DNA of 45,353 nt, taken from Candidatus Coproplasma stercoravium (GTDB taxonomy: Bacteria > Bacillota > Clostridia > Christensenellales > Borkfalkiaceae). The notes under the pieces are model-generated. The model saw only the letters and a list, made by a program, of their open reading frames with translations. It did no database searches and was not told the origin of the DNA. Position 1 is the stretch's first letter. Every line of letters begins with the position of its first letter. Both the position numbers and the translations under genes were made by a program. The DNA lies in NCBI GenBank assembly GCA_018713165.1, contig DVFR01000046.1, positions 70,637 to 115,989 on the forward strand, written 5' to 3'. Shown here piece after piece: positions 1-6,235 of the stretch.

Positions 1-429
1 ATTGTAAAGCTTTCGCCCAACGTTGAGAGCATCGCAACAAACGCGCAGGCGGCGCAGCGCGGCGGAGCCGACTGCATTTCGCTCATAAACACGCTCACCG
101 GCATGGTCGTCGATATCGAAAGGCGCAGGCCGATAATTGCCAACAACACTGGCGGCGTTTCGGGCGCGGGCATAATGCCCATAGCCCTCCGCATGGTATA
201 TGAGGCGGCTCACGCCGTAAATATTCCCGTAATAGGCATGGGCGGCATAACCTGCGGCAACGACGCGATAGCCTTTATGATGGCGGGCGCGTGCGCCGTG
301 CAGGTGGGCACGAGCAATTTTACCGACAGCTACTCCATACCCCGCATAGTGAGGGAGATGGACGAATGGCTCGACCGTCACGGCATAAAAGACGTCAACG
401 AAATAGTAAATACGTTACAGCTTAACTGA
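1..429 (+). CDS. pyrD: Dihydroorotate dehydrogenase, catalytic subunit (3' part)
   Basis: The reading frame is open from base 1, so the N-terminal half lies outside the window. The visible 142 residues cover the C-terminal half of the TIM barrel. KLSPN starts the fragment, NNTGGVSG and then IPVIGMGGI form the FMN-phosphate-binding loops, and AVQVGT follows. This loop order and the pyrE gene 11 bases downstream point to the class 1B (PyrDB) enzyme, which oxidises dihydroorotate to orotate in pyrimidine synthesis and usually works with an electron-transfer subunit, PyrK, not seen here. The call is firm; the subclass is inferred from context. Confidence 0.93.
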   Translation: MVKLSPNVESIATNAQAAQRGGADCISLINTLTGMVVDIERRRPIIANNTGGVSGAGIMPIALRMVYEAAHAVNIPVIGMGGITCGNDAIAFMMAGACAVQVGTSNFTDSYSIPRIVREMDEWLDRHGIKDVNEIVNTLQLN

Positions 430-440
430 AGGAGGAGAAT

Positions 441-1100
441 ATGGAACTCAACTACAAACAGCGTTTTATAAAATTCATGGTGGAAAACGGCGTTCTGACT
501 TTCGGCGATTTTACGCTTAAAAGCGGCAGAAAGGCGCCTTACTTTATAAACACCGGCAACTACAAAACGGGCGCGCAGCTTGCCCGCCTCGGCGAATACT
601 ATGCCGAGTGCATAGTCGACAACAATATCGGCGGCGAAACGCTCGTAGGCCCCGCATACAAGGGCATACCCCTTGCCGTAACCACGGCTGTGGCGCTCTG
701 GAACAACCATAAAAAGGACGTCAACTACTGCTTCGACCGCAAAGAGGTGAAGGACCACGGCGAGGGCGGCATGTTCGTCGGCAAACAGCTTAAAGACGGC
801 GAAAAAGTTATTCTCATCGAGGACGTGATGACCTCTGGCAAGGCGCTCCGCGAAATGCTCCCCAAACTCGCGCAGGCGGCAAAGGTTGAAGTCGCGGGCA
901 TGGTAATAAGCGTGGACAGGCAGGAGAAGGCTTTAAATTCCGACCTCTCCGCCGTACAGGAAGCGTATAAGGAATTCGGCATAAAGGTCTACTCAATCGT
1001 AACCATGCAGGATATCATCGACGCGATAGAAGAGGGAGTAATCGAAGGCAGGGAATACCTCGGGAAAATGAAGGAATACCGCTCCGTTTACGGCGCGTGA
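441..1100 (+). CDS. pyrE: Orotate phosphoribosyltransferase
   Basis: This 219-aa protein has the usual length for PyrE, which joins orotate to PRPP to give orotidine monophosphate. The type I phosphoribosyltransferase signature VILIEDVMTSGKA lies near residues 114-126, with two acidic residues that contact the ribose of PRPP. An upstream FDRKEVKDHGEGG segment matches the flexible catalytic loop. The ATG follows AAGGAGGAG with good spacing. It is 11 bases after pyrD, so the two are co-transcribed, and a terminator follows at 1188-1231. The order pyrD-pyrE is the usual end of a Clostridia pyr operon. Confidence 0.96.
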   Translation: MELNYKQRFIKFMVENGVLTFGDFTLKSGRKAPYFINTGNYKTGAQLARLGEYYAECIVDNNIGGETLVGPAYKGIPLAVTTAVALWNNHKKDVNYCFDRKEVKDHGEGGMFVGKQLKDGEKVILIEDVMTSGKALREMLPKLAQAAKVEVAGMVISVDRQEKALNSDLSAVQEAYKEFGIKVYSIVTMQDIIDAIEEGVIEGREYLGKMKEYRSVYGA

Positions 1101-1187
1101 TTTGCCTTCGTTTCGGCATTATAAATTCAGGCAAAAAACGCTGAAACTGCGAGGTTTACTATAAATTCGTAGTACTATGTCACACAT

Positions 1188-1231
1188 AAAAGCCCGTTTT
1201 TGAGCCAAATTCAGCTCAAAAACGGGCTTTT
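1188..1231 (+). terminator. Terminator-like hairpin after pyrE
   Basis: A perfect 18-bp inverted repeat (AAAAGCCCG...CGGGCTTTT) surrounds an 8-base loop. The 3' arm ends in TTTT, but the bases after it are CGGG, so the U-tract is short. It lies 88 bases after the pyrE stop and is the likely end of the pyr operon. Confidence 0.75.
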
Positions 1232-1340
1232 CGGGAAATAAAACATTTTTCGGGGGATAAAAACGGAACTTCGCGTGCTCAAATATTTTGCCGTCGTTGC
1301 GGCGGAAAAACTGTTTATACCGTTTGCGGCATTCATATTG

Positions 1341-1368
1341 TTGTAAATGTTCCGCGGCGTGCTATAAT
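1341..1368 (+). promoter_or_regulatory. Promoter of the EamA-like gene
   Basis: TTGTAA at 1341-1346 and TATAAT at 1363-1368 are 16 bases apart, with a TG one base before the -10 (extended -10). The start codon is 37 bases downstream, behind a GGGAGG ribosome binding site. The stretch 1232-1340 holds no gene I can recognise. Confidence 0.7.
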
Positions 1369-1404
1369 TTGGGCTACAAATAAATAACCTTTACGGGAGG
1401 CAGT

Positions 1405-1824
1405 ATGTGGATTGCAGCGGCTGTATTTTCGGCGATATTTGCAGGCATTACGGCAATACTTTCAAAGTGCGGAATAAAACACGCCAACTCCGACGTGGCG
1501 ACCGCCGTGCGAACCTCCGTGGTGCTCGTCTTTGCCTGGATAATGGTATTCATTACGGGCGCCCATACGACTCTTTCGCAGATAAGCGGCAGGTCGTGGC
1601 TCTTTCTCGTTCTCTCCGGGCTTGCAACGGGCGCCTCGTGGCTCTGCTATTACTATGCGATACAGCAGGGTCAGGTGAGCGTGATCGTCCCCATAGACAG
1701 GCTGAGCATACTCGTAACGGTAATTTTCTCGCTCATAGTGTTCAAGGAAAAGCTCTCGCTTAAAGCGTGGATAGGTCTGTTTCTGCTCACCGCGGGTACC
1801 GTGCTTATGGCGGTGTTTACATAA
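1405..1824 (+). CDS. Half-size EamA-family (DMT) membrane transporter
   Basis: The 139-aa protein has four or five hydrophobic segments: about 1-20, 34-52, 66-86, 91-112 and 119-138. It ends in the pattern SIVIPIDRLSIL...FKEKLSLKAWIGLFLLTAG typical of one EamA unit. Full-size drug/metabolite transporters carry two such units, so this one probably acts as a dimer. The substrate is unknown. The ATG follows GGGAGG at good spacing and has its own promoter at 1341-1368. The gene is single and is closed by the hairpin at 1844-1876. The family call is strong; nothing around it hints at a substrate. Confidence 0.85.
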   Translation: MWIAAAVFSAIFAGITAILSKCGIKHANSDVATAVRTSVVLVFAWIMVFITGAHTTLSQISGRSWLFLVLSGLATGASWLCYYYAIQQGQVSVIVPIDRLSILVTVIFSLIVFKEKLSLKAWIGLFLLTAGTVLMAVFT

Positions 1825-1843
1825 AAATTATAGTAATAATGCA

Positions 1844-1876
1844 GCAGCCTGCGCGGGCTTAGCCCGCGCAGGCTGC
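1844..1876. terminator. Bidirectional terminator between EamA-like and XRE genes
   Basis: A perfect 15-bp GC-rich stem (GCAGCCTGCGCGGGC) has a 3-base loop. It is followed by TTTAAAA on the + strand. It sits between two converging genes and ends one base before the stop codon of the minus-strand regulator gene. Confidence 0.8.
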
Positions 1877-1877
1877 T

Positions 1878-2084
1878 TTAAAAATCTTTTCTCCCGGTAA
1901 GGACGTCGAGGTCGGCTCCGAAATAGTCGGCAATCAGGCAGAGGTTTTCTATCTTTATCTCCCTCTGGCAGTGCAGATATCTTGTCAACGTCTGCTGGGG
2001 TATACCCATTTCTTTAGCCACGGAACTCACGCTGCGGTCGCCTATAAGTTCCTTTAAAACTTCGGCAAATTTCTCCATGTACAT
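1878..2084 (-). CDS. Small XRE-family DNA-binding regulator
   Basis: This 68-aa protein is little more than one Cro/CI-type helix-turn-helix. VSSVAKEMGIPQQTLTRYL (about residues 19-37) gives the two HTH helices, followed by IENLCLIADYFGADLDVLTG, a typical XRE C-terminal helix. No ribosome binding site precedes either the first ATG (2084) or the in-frame ATG at 2078. A possible TTACGC-17-TAATAT promoter would put the transcript start at the second ATG, so the message may be leaderless. Two matching dyads sit upstream at 2092-2113 and 2125-2138, which suggests autoregulation. The nearest divergent product is a short transcript without an evident gene. Confidence 0.85.
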   Translation of the reverse strand: MYMEKFAEVLKELIGDRSVSSVAKEMGIPQQTLTRYLHCQREIKIENLCLIADYFGADLDVLTGRKDF

Positions 2085-2091
2085 ATTAAAA

Positions 2092-2138
2092 TTTTACACC
2101 AATAGGCGTAAAATTATTGACTTAACACCGAATGGTGT
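2092..2138. promoter_or_regulatory. Two operator-like dyads upstream of the small XRE gene
   Basis: TTTTACACC-AATA-GGCGTAAAA (2092-2113) and ACACC-GAAT-GGTGT (2125-2138) share the half-site ACACC with a 4-base centre; their centres are 29 bases apart. The first lies in the presumed minus-strand promoter of the XRE gene, the second between the -35 and -10 of a plus-strand promoter. The regulator that binds is inferred from position. Confidence 0.65.
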
Positions 2139-2146
2139 GATATGCT
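2117..2146 (+). promoter_or_regulatory. Plus-strand promoter overlapping the second operator
   Basis: TTGACT (2117-2122) and TATGCT (2141-2146) are 18 bases apart and TG precedes the -10. The ACACC-GAAT-GGTGT operator fills the spacer. No coding sequence follows before the hairpin at 2221-2257, so the product would be an RNA of about 105 bases. Confidence 0.55.
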
Positions 2147-2220
2147 TACAGAGTAAAAAAATTTCTCTTTGCCTTGTAAAAGGGGGATAGGAGCAGATTT
2201 TTTCGTTGTGCAATCAATAT

Positions 2221-2257
2221 AAAGCCGCCCGCAGCAAAACAGGCTGCGGGCGGCTTT
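2221..2257. terminator. Bidirectional terminator, GCCGCCCGCAGC stem
   Basis: A perfect 15-bp stem with a 7-base loop (2236-2242) has AAA/TTT ends, so it can act on both strands. It follows the stop of the minus-strand deacetylase gene and would also end any plus-strand transcript from the promoter at 2117-2146. Confidence 0.8.
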
Positions 2258-2272
2258 ACGTTTTAACGGTAC

Positions 2273-2977
2273 TCAGAAAGTGCCGAACGCGTATCCCTTG
2301 TCTTTATAATAGCGTATAATCTTTTCCGTCGCTTCGGGCGTGTAAAGCTTGCTCGTGGAGTCGTGCGAGAGAAGCACTATGTTCGTGCTGTCTGCCGCGC
2401 TCGCTATTGCCGAACGGTATAAACTCTCGGCGTCGCCGGCGCACCATTCTGCGTCGCGCGTGCTCGCGTTCCAGTCTACGTACCTCAGTCCGTGTTCTGT
2501 CACGGCGGATATCAGTTCGTCCCTCAGCCCGTACGAGCCTCCGGGGAACCGATATACGTTCGAGCTTATACCCGTAAGGCGCTTTATAACCGCGTTGCAT
2601 TTGTCGATGTCCTTTATAAGGCTTTCGGGCGAGCTGTAAATGTCGGAATAGCGGTGAGTGTATGAGTGCACGGCAACGGTATGCCCGCTCTCAAATTCCC
2701 TCTTTATAATGTAGTCGCGCGTTTCAGCCTGTATTCCGATTATAAAAAACGTTGCCTTAACGTTTTCTTTATCGAGAACGTCTAAAATTTTAGGCGTAAT
2801 TCTGTCGCTCGGGCCGTCGTCGAAAGTCAGGTAAACGGTTTTCTGAATGGCGTTTGTTTCGTCGGCGCGTGCAAACGAAAACGCCGTCGGTTCTGCGCTG
2901 AAATTGCCGAACAGCCACAACAGGGCTATCGCCGCGGCAAGTATTACCGCCGCGGCGGCAAAGTACCTTTTGTTCAT
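2273..2977 (-). CDS. Membrane-anchored or secreted polysaccharide deacetylase (NodB domain)
   Basis: The 234-aa protein has an N-terminal hydrophobic segment (about 6-24) that acts as signal or anchor, then a NodB-type carbohydrate esterase family 4 domain. All five motifs can be read. TFDDGP carries D53 and D54. HSYTH (H104, H108) binds the metal with D54. RFPGGS is motif 3, DWN motif 4 and LLSHDS motif 5. Such enzymes remove acetyl groups from peptidoglycan N-acetylglucosamine or similar polymers outside the cell. The substrate is inferred only. No clear ribosome binding site precedes the ATG, and TATAAT directly abuts it. The gene stands alone, with the hairpin at 2221-2257 behind it. Confidence 0.93.
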   Translation of the reverse strand: MNKRYFAAAAVILAAAIALLWLFGNFSAEPTAFSFARADETNAIQKTVYLTFDDGPSDRITPKILDVLDKENVKATFFIIGIQAETRDYIIKREFESGHTVAVHSYTHRYSDIYSSPESLIKDIDKCNAVIKRLTGISSNVYRFPGGSYGLRDELISAVTEHGLRYVDWNASTRDAEWCAGDAESLYRSAIASAADSTNIVLLSHDSTSKLYTPEATEKIIRYYKDKGYAFGTF

Positions 2978-3104
2978 ATTATAAGGTTGCGCAAAAATAT
3001 GCGTAAGTTTACGGCGAAAAAATTTTTTTAAAAATTATCTCTCTCCGCGTTTAAATCTCTTTAAGCCGCCCATACTGTTTGTATCAATCAAGGAGGTACT
3101 GTTT

Positions 3105-3263
3105 ATGAGATTGAACAGCGGCGATTACGCTCCCCGCAGCGGTTCCTACAAGGTAGTGGACGCGCAGGGCAAAACGGTTAACACCATCTATATTGCGGAG
3201 GGCGAAACTATGCCTCCCACGCAGACCAGCGGCTGCCACTACGAGTTTGCGGGCGAACAGTAA
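3105..3263 (+). CDS. YjzC-like small protein
   Basis: This 52-aa reading frame starts at an ATG behind a strong AAGGAGG ribosome binding site. It begins MRLNSGDYAPRSGSYKVVD and ends with GETMPPTQTSGCHYEF. That layout, a GxxAPxSGxY start and a GExxPPT end, is the pattern of the YjzC family of short Bacillota proteins, whose function is not known. It is predicted to be soluble and cytosolic. It is a single gene followed by hairpins at 3290-3314 and 3358-3398. Confidence 0.75.
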   Translation: MRLNSGDYAPRSGSYKVVDAQGKTVNTIYIAEGETMPPTQTSGCHYEFAGEQ

Positions 3264-3289
3264 AAATTATTGCACTATCTGGAAAAAGG

Positions 3290-3314
3290 GCGGCAAAACT
3301 TAAAATTTTGCCGC
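3290..3314. repeat. Inverted repeat (hairpin) after the YjzC-like gene
   Basis: GCGGCAAAACTT and AAAATTTTGCCGC pair almost perfectly. No U-run follows on the + strand, so its role in termination is doubtful; it may be an RNA 3'-end stabilising hairpin. Confidence 0.45.
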
Positions 3315-3357
3315 TTCGGAATACGTTGTCCGGGACTTCAAATTCCGGAAGATAAAA

Positions 3358-3398
3358 AGTGTGGAGGGAACTTCAAATTTCCTCCGCACTATTTTTTT
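3358..3398 (+). terminator. Intrinsic terminator after the YjzC-like gene
   Basis: AGTGTGGAGGGAA pairs with TTTCCTCCGCACT with two mismatches and is followed by ATTTTTTTAT. It is the only strong plus-strand terminator after 3263. Confidence 0.75.
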
Positions 3399-3429
3399 AT
3401 AAAGCCTCCCCCAAAAAATAGCGCACTCG

Positions 3430-3478
3430 CCTCCCCTTGCATAGGTGGAGGTGGCACGCGAAGCGTGACGGAAGGGTA
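3430..3478. repeat. Short dispersed-repeat-like intergenic element
   Basis: Two small hairpins lie side by side: CTCC...GGAG (3431-3450) and CACGC-GAA-GCGTG (3455-3467), ending in GACGGAAGGG. I recall closely similar GGAGGTGGCACG...GTGACGG segments as common intergenic repeats in Clostridia genomes. Only one copy is visible here, so its repeat nature is from memory and not shown by this window. Confidence 0.45.
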
Positions 3479-3500
3479 GAAAAAAGCCCGCTAAGCGGGC
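3479..3500 (-). terminator. Terminator of the first SLOG gene (minus strand)
   Basis: GCCCGCTTAGCGGGC read on the minus strand is a tight hairpin followed by TTTTTT. It lies 41 bases after the minus-strand stop codon. Confidence 0.8.
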
Positions 3501-3540
3501 AGTTTACTTTTGCTGCCTCCGTGTATTTCGTAGCGACAAG

Positions 3541-3996
3541 TCAACGGCTGAATGTCGGCAGATATTCGATGGCTTTCTTTTTCCTCTTTGCGTACTGCGA
3601 AGTTTTGGCGGCGCCGCCCCACGAATATTTTACGCAGGCAATAACTACATCGGCATTGTCAACAATCCATTCGTTGCGGCGGATAATAGCGTATTTTTTT
3701 GGCACGTTCTCCAAAGGCGAATAAATGGTATCGTCGTAAAATTTTTTTATCACGCCTAAGCGTTCAAGATATTCGGGGTTAATATATGGAAGAATGAGGT
3801 AACTGCGGATATTTTGATACCGTTCTTTTAATTGTCTTAAGCACTCTGCGGCAAATCCGTCGAAGTTCCCGCACCCGCCGCAATAGCAAATGAGCTCGTC
3901 GTTTTCCTGCGCGTAACGTTCAAGCAGAGCCGTCAAAATTTGTTCGGTCGTGTCGGTTTTAATAAAATCCCTGTGTCCGCAAAAGGTTACAATCAT
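3541..3996 (-). CDS. SLOG-fold (DUF1273/YpsA-like) protein, copy 1
   Basis: The protein begins MIVTFCGHRDF, the classic start of the DUF1273/YpsA branch of the SLOG superfamily (Rossmann-like folds that bind nucleotides or nucleotide-derived ligands). It goes on with YCGGCGNFDGFAAECL, the ligand-loop region, and ends with NADVVIACVKYSWGGAAKT, a usual end strand of this fold. The open frame reaches back to 4227, but those extra residues are basic and unstructured. I chose the ATG at 3996 because GCAGAGG lies 7 bases before it; an ATG at 4017 is possible. Length is then 151 aa. It is divergent from an XRE regulator (4147). The same pairing recurs at 26419-27315. The ligand is not known. Confidence 0.8.
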   Translation of the reverse strand: MIVTFCGHRDFIKTDTTEQILTALLERYAQENDELICYCGGCGNFDGFAAECLRQLKERYQNIRSYLILPYINPEYLERLGVIKKFYDDTIYSPLENVPKKYAIIRRNEWIVDNADVVIACVKYSWGGAAKTSQYAKRKKKAIEYLPTFSR

Positions 3997-4146
3997 AGTT
4001 TTTGCCTCTGCGGTCATTATATCATAACGTTTTAAAAATACAAAGCGAAATCGAAGTACTACGGATACGCTCAGTATTAAAATTTTTAAATACCTTATAC
4101 TTATACCGATTACAATGCCCGTCTGACGGGGAGGAGGTGGGTATAG

Positions 4147-4386
4147 GTGACACTTGCAGAAGCGCTGTCTGTGCGTATAAATCAACTTATGCAAGAGAGA
4201 AATCTTACGCAATACAAGCTTGCTCAACTAAGCGGCCTTGCCGAAACAACCGTAGCCGACATTCGCAAAATGCGCAACAAGGGTACTAACATTCAAAACA
4301 TAAACGCTATCGCGCAGGGGTTGGAAATAGACCTGACGGAGTTCTTTAATTCTCCGCTCTTTTCGCGCGAAAATATAACCGATTAA
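4147..4386 (+). CDS. Small XRE-family regulator paired with SLOG copy 1
   Basis: This 79-aa single-domain regulator has the helix-turn-helix LTQYKLAQLSGLAETTVADI at about residues 20-39 and the C-terminal helix INAIAQGLEIDLTEFFNSP. The start is a GTG behind a strong GAGGAGG. The ending EIDLTEFFNSPLF closely resembles LSMSLCEFFNDPIF of the regulator at 27082, so the two are paralogues. Each is divergent from a SLOG-type gene. It probably controls its own and the SLOG promoter; 4018-4146 holds repeated TATAC/GGTATA motifs that could be its sites, though no clean dyad is seen. Confidence 0.88.
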   Translation: MTLAEALSVRINQLMQERNLTQYKLAQLSGLAETTVADIRKMRNKGTNIQNINAIAQGLEIDLTEFFNSPLFSRENITD

Positions 4387-4396
4387 ATTTAAAAAG

Positions 4397-4423
4397 CCCT
4401 TTGAATCTCTCAAAGGGTTTTTT
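4397..4423 (+). terminator. Terminator of the XRE gene
   Basis: CCCTTTGA-ATCTC-TCAAAGGG followed by TTTTTT, 10 bases after the stop codon. Confidence 0.85.
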
Positions 4424-4685
4424 GTTTGTATTTATCTGGCAATGCCGTATACTGCCGTTTCCCAAAGGGAACCCACGGCAGGGCTTGCCGCTTGCGCGCC
4501 AAAGCCCGAACGAGCCATTTCGAGCGACAGGCAAGCAGTTAAAAAGCCAAAGAACAGACAAAAATCTGTTCTTTGGCTTTTGGAGCTACTGGCCAGAGGC
4601 GTAAGGAGCGAAGCGACGGAATAGCGATTGTTGCGCAAAGCGCCAATCGCGTCCATATTTCGTTCTCGGGCAGTAGCTTAAAACA

Positions 4686-4715
4686 AAGCCCTTTGAGATG
4701 CTTCTCAAAGGGCTT
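4686..4715 (-). terminator. Terminator-like hairpin at the right end of the element
   Basis: AAGCCCTTTGAG and CTCAAAGGGCTT form a perfect 12-bp stem. The U-rich side (TTTGTTTT) is on the minus strand, so it mirrors the terminator at 4397-4423. Confidence 0.6.
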
Positions 4716-4815
4716 GTAATGTCTTTAGTGTACGAAAAAGCTGCGCATTGATAGTCTCTACAAGTTAGATTTTTGTATATTAGTAAGTAAAACCAAATTG
4801 GATGATAGAAACTTA

Positions 4816-4845
4816 TTGAAACTATTATCTATAATATGTTATAAT
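4816..4845 (+). promoter_or_regulatory. Promoter of the pRiA4b ORF-3-like gene
   Basis: TTGAAA (4816-4821) and TATAAT (4840-4845) are 18 bases apart, with TG before the -10. The start codon is 36 bases downstream. Confidence 0.65.
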
Positions 4846-4880
4846 TAAAACACAATAATAAAACGACTTGGGGTAAAAGT

Positions 4881-5354
4881 ATGAAAAATTATATTTTAAA
4901 AATTTTTTTGCAAGATACAGATATATGGCGTATGATATCAATACCATATGATTACAGCTTTGCACAGTTGCATAAAGTAATCCAAATTATTTTTGGATGG
5001 AACGACAGTCATCTGCATGAATTCAATATTGCAGGAATACGAGTCTTAAGCGTGAACGTCCCGGAGGTTGATTCATTAGATGGTAACTTTTGTTACGAGG
5101 AAGAAATGAATTTTGATTCAGTCTTATCGAATGAAAAGACATTCTCGTATATATATGATTTTGGAGAAGAGTGGAAGCTAACTATTAATGTAGTAGAAAA
5201 AAATAGAGATGGTGAGTCATACCCTATTTTGTTAAACTATGGCGGCACAATGGCGAAAGAAGATTGTGGTGGTGTGATAGGATTAAGAGCTGTTAGTAGA
5301 GAACTTGTCGATGTTGATGGCATTAACAGATTACTATATATAAAATTTCATTAA
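4881..5354 (+). CDS. Plasmid pRiA4b ORF-3-like protein
   Basis: The 157-aa protein matches the pRiA4b ORF-3 family (also met as a passenger of IS1096-like elements). It opens with ILKIFLQDTDIWRMISIPYDYSFAQLHKVIQIIFGW, the usual start. YDFGEEWKLTI is the conserved (Y)DFGDxW motif near residue 91, and GGTMAKEDCGG is the conserved end motif. The molecular function is not known. The gene is clearly richer in AT than its neighbours and begins behind a hairpin-dense element, both signs of acquisition. Only a weak GGGG ribosome binding site is present. Confidence 0.85.
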   Translation: MKNYILKIFLQDTDIWRMISIPYDYSFAQLHKVIQIIFGWNDSHLHEFNIAGIRVLSVNVPEVDSLDGNFCYEEEMNFDSVLSNEKTFSYIYDFGEEWKLTINVVEKNRDGESYPILLNYGGTMAKEDCGGVIGLRAVSRELVDVDGINRLLYIKFH

Positions 5355-5419
5355 GTTATCAAGTATTGAATGTTCTGTCTCAGATGCTATTTTTTAGCCG
5401 TTCCGACCATACTAAAATT

Positions 5420-6235
5420 ATGGCATACAGTTATAAAGGCAGTATAAGTTTCGGGCTGGTGTATATTCCCGTCACACTCCACAGCGCGGTGAAGGACAAT
5501 TCCATCGGCTTCAACATGATAGATAAAAAGACAATGAGCCGTGTAAAGTATAAAAAGACTTGCGCCGACTGCGACGGCAGAGAGGTAAAGCAGGAGGATA
5601 TAGTAAAGGGCTTTGAGTACGAGGACGGCAAGTACGTTATTTTTGAAAATAATGATTTCGATAAGCTCAAATCCAAGAAGGATAAGAACATAACGATAGA
5701 AAAGTTTGTCAATCTCTCCGAAGTTGACCCCATCTATTTCGATAAGCCATACTACGTCGTTCCCACGGGCGCGGAAAAGGCGTTTGCCGTGCTTCTTGCC
5801 GCAATGGAGCAGGAGGAAAGAGCGGCCGTCGCCAAAACAGTGCTCGGCACGAAAGAAACGCTGATACTTATCCGCGCACGTGGCGGGCAGATGCTGTTAA
5901 ATACTTTATTTTTCGAGGAAGAAATTACCTCTAACCCCGCCAAAGAGGTAAAGGAACGGGGCAGCGAAGCTGAACTTAAAATGGCGAAAGCTCTGATAGA
6001 GGGAATGAGCGGCAAGTTCGATCCCTCGGACTATAAGGACGAATACCGCCGCAAGGTTCAGGAGGCAATCGAACGCAAAATCTCAGGCAAGGAGATTGTG
6101 TCGCCCAAAGAGAGCGGTTCGGACAAGATGATAGACTTAATGGAGGCACTGACAAAGAGCCTCGAACTCGCGCAAAAGCCTAAGCCTGCCAAGCGGACGG
6201 CAGCCAAGAAAACATCGGAGCGTAAAAAGGCGTGA
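5420..6235 (+). CDS. ku: Bacterial Ku protein (DNA end binding, NHEJ)
   Basis: From MAYSYKGSISFGLVYIPV to the Lys/Arg-rich tail (PAKRTAAKKTSERKKA), this 271-aa protein is a typical bacterial Ku. It forms a homodimeric ring that holds DNA double-strand ends and recruits a ligase. CADCDGREV is the degenerate zinc-hook-like stretch, and DKPYYVVPTGAEKAF...LLAAM follows the family pattern. The frame is open from a TTG at 5366, but the first 18 residues there do not fit the family, so I take the ATG at 5420; it lacks a visible ribosome binding site. The stop overlaps the ligase start by four bases, so the two are translationally coupled. Confidence 0.94.
   Translation: MAYSYKGSISFGLVYIPVTLHSAVKDNSIGFNMIDKKTMSRVKYKKTCADCDGREVKQEDIVKGFEYEDGKYVIFENNDFDKLKSKKDKNITIEKFVNLSEVDPIYFDKPYYVVPTGAEKAFAVLLAAMEQEERAAVAKTVLGTKETLILIRARGGQMLLNTLFFEEEITSNPAKEVKERGSEAELKMAKALIEGMSGKFDPSDYKDEYRRKVQEAIERKISGKEIVSPKESGSDKMIDLMEALTKSLELAQKPKPAKRTAAKKTSERKKA

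Larger units (their letters stand above)
4391..4720. mobile_element. MITE-like, hairpin-dense noncoding element with similar ends
   Basis: Both ends carry an AAGCCCTTTGA...TCTCAAAGGG palindrome with TTTGTTT beside it, in inverted orientation (left 4391-4427, right 4681-4717 on the other strand). Between them lies a chain of stems: CTGCCGT...ACGGCAG (4452-4481), a perfect 17-bp stem (4542-4558/4565-4581), an outer pair AGCTACTG...CAGTAGCT (4584-4678) and GCGATTG-TT-GCGC...CAATCGC (4624-4650). No protein or clear target-site duplication is visible. It could instead be a structured RNA or a nested pair of terminators. The left palindrome doubles as the terminator of the XRE gene. Confidence 0.45.

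Noticed and set aside
3270-3724. Two overlapping plus-strand open frames (69 and 95 aa)
   Set aside because: They run through hairpins, a short intergenic repeat and the minus-strand SLOG gene, have no ribosome binding site and show no protein pattern.
3541-4227. Longer 228-aa form of the first SLOG protein
   Set aside because: The extra N-terminal residues are encoded in the divergent promoter region, have no family match and no ribosome binding site at their start.
4401-4656. Several open frames of 60-74 aa on both strands
   Set aside because: They arise from the inverted repeats of the hairpin-dense element; no ribosome binding sites, and they mirror each other.
5366-5419. TTG start giving 18 more residues to Ku
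   Set aside because: The extension does not match the family, which begins at MAYSYKGSISFG; the TTG has no ribosome binding site either.
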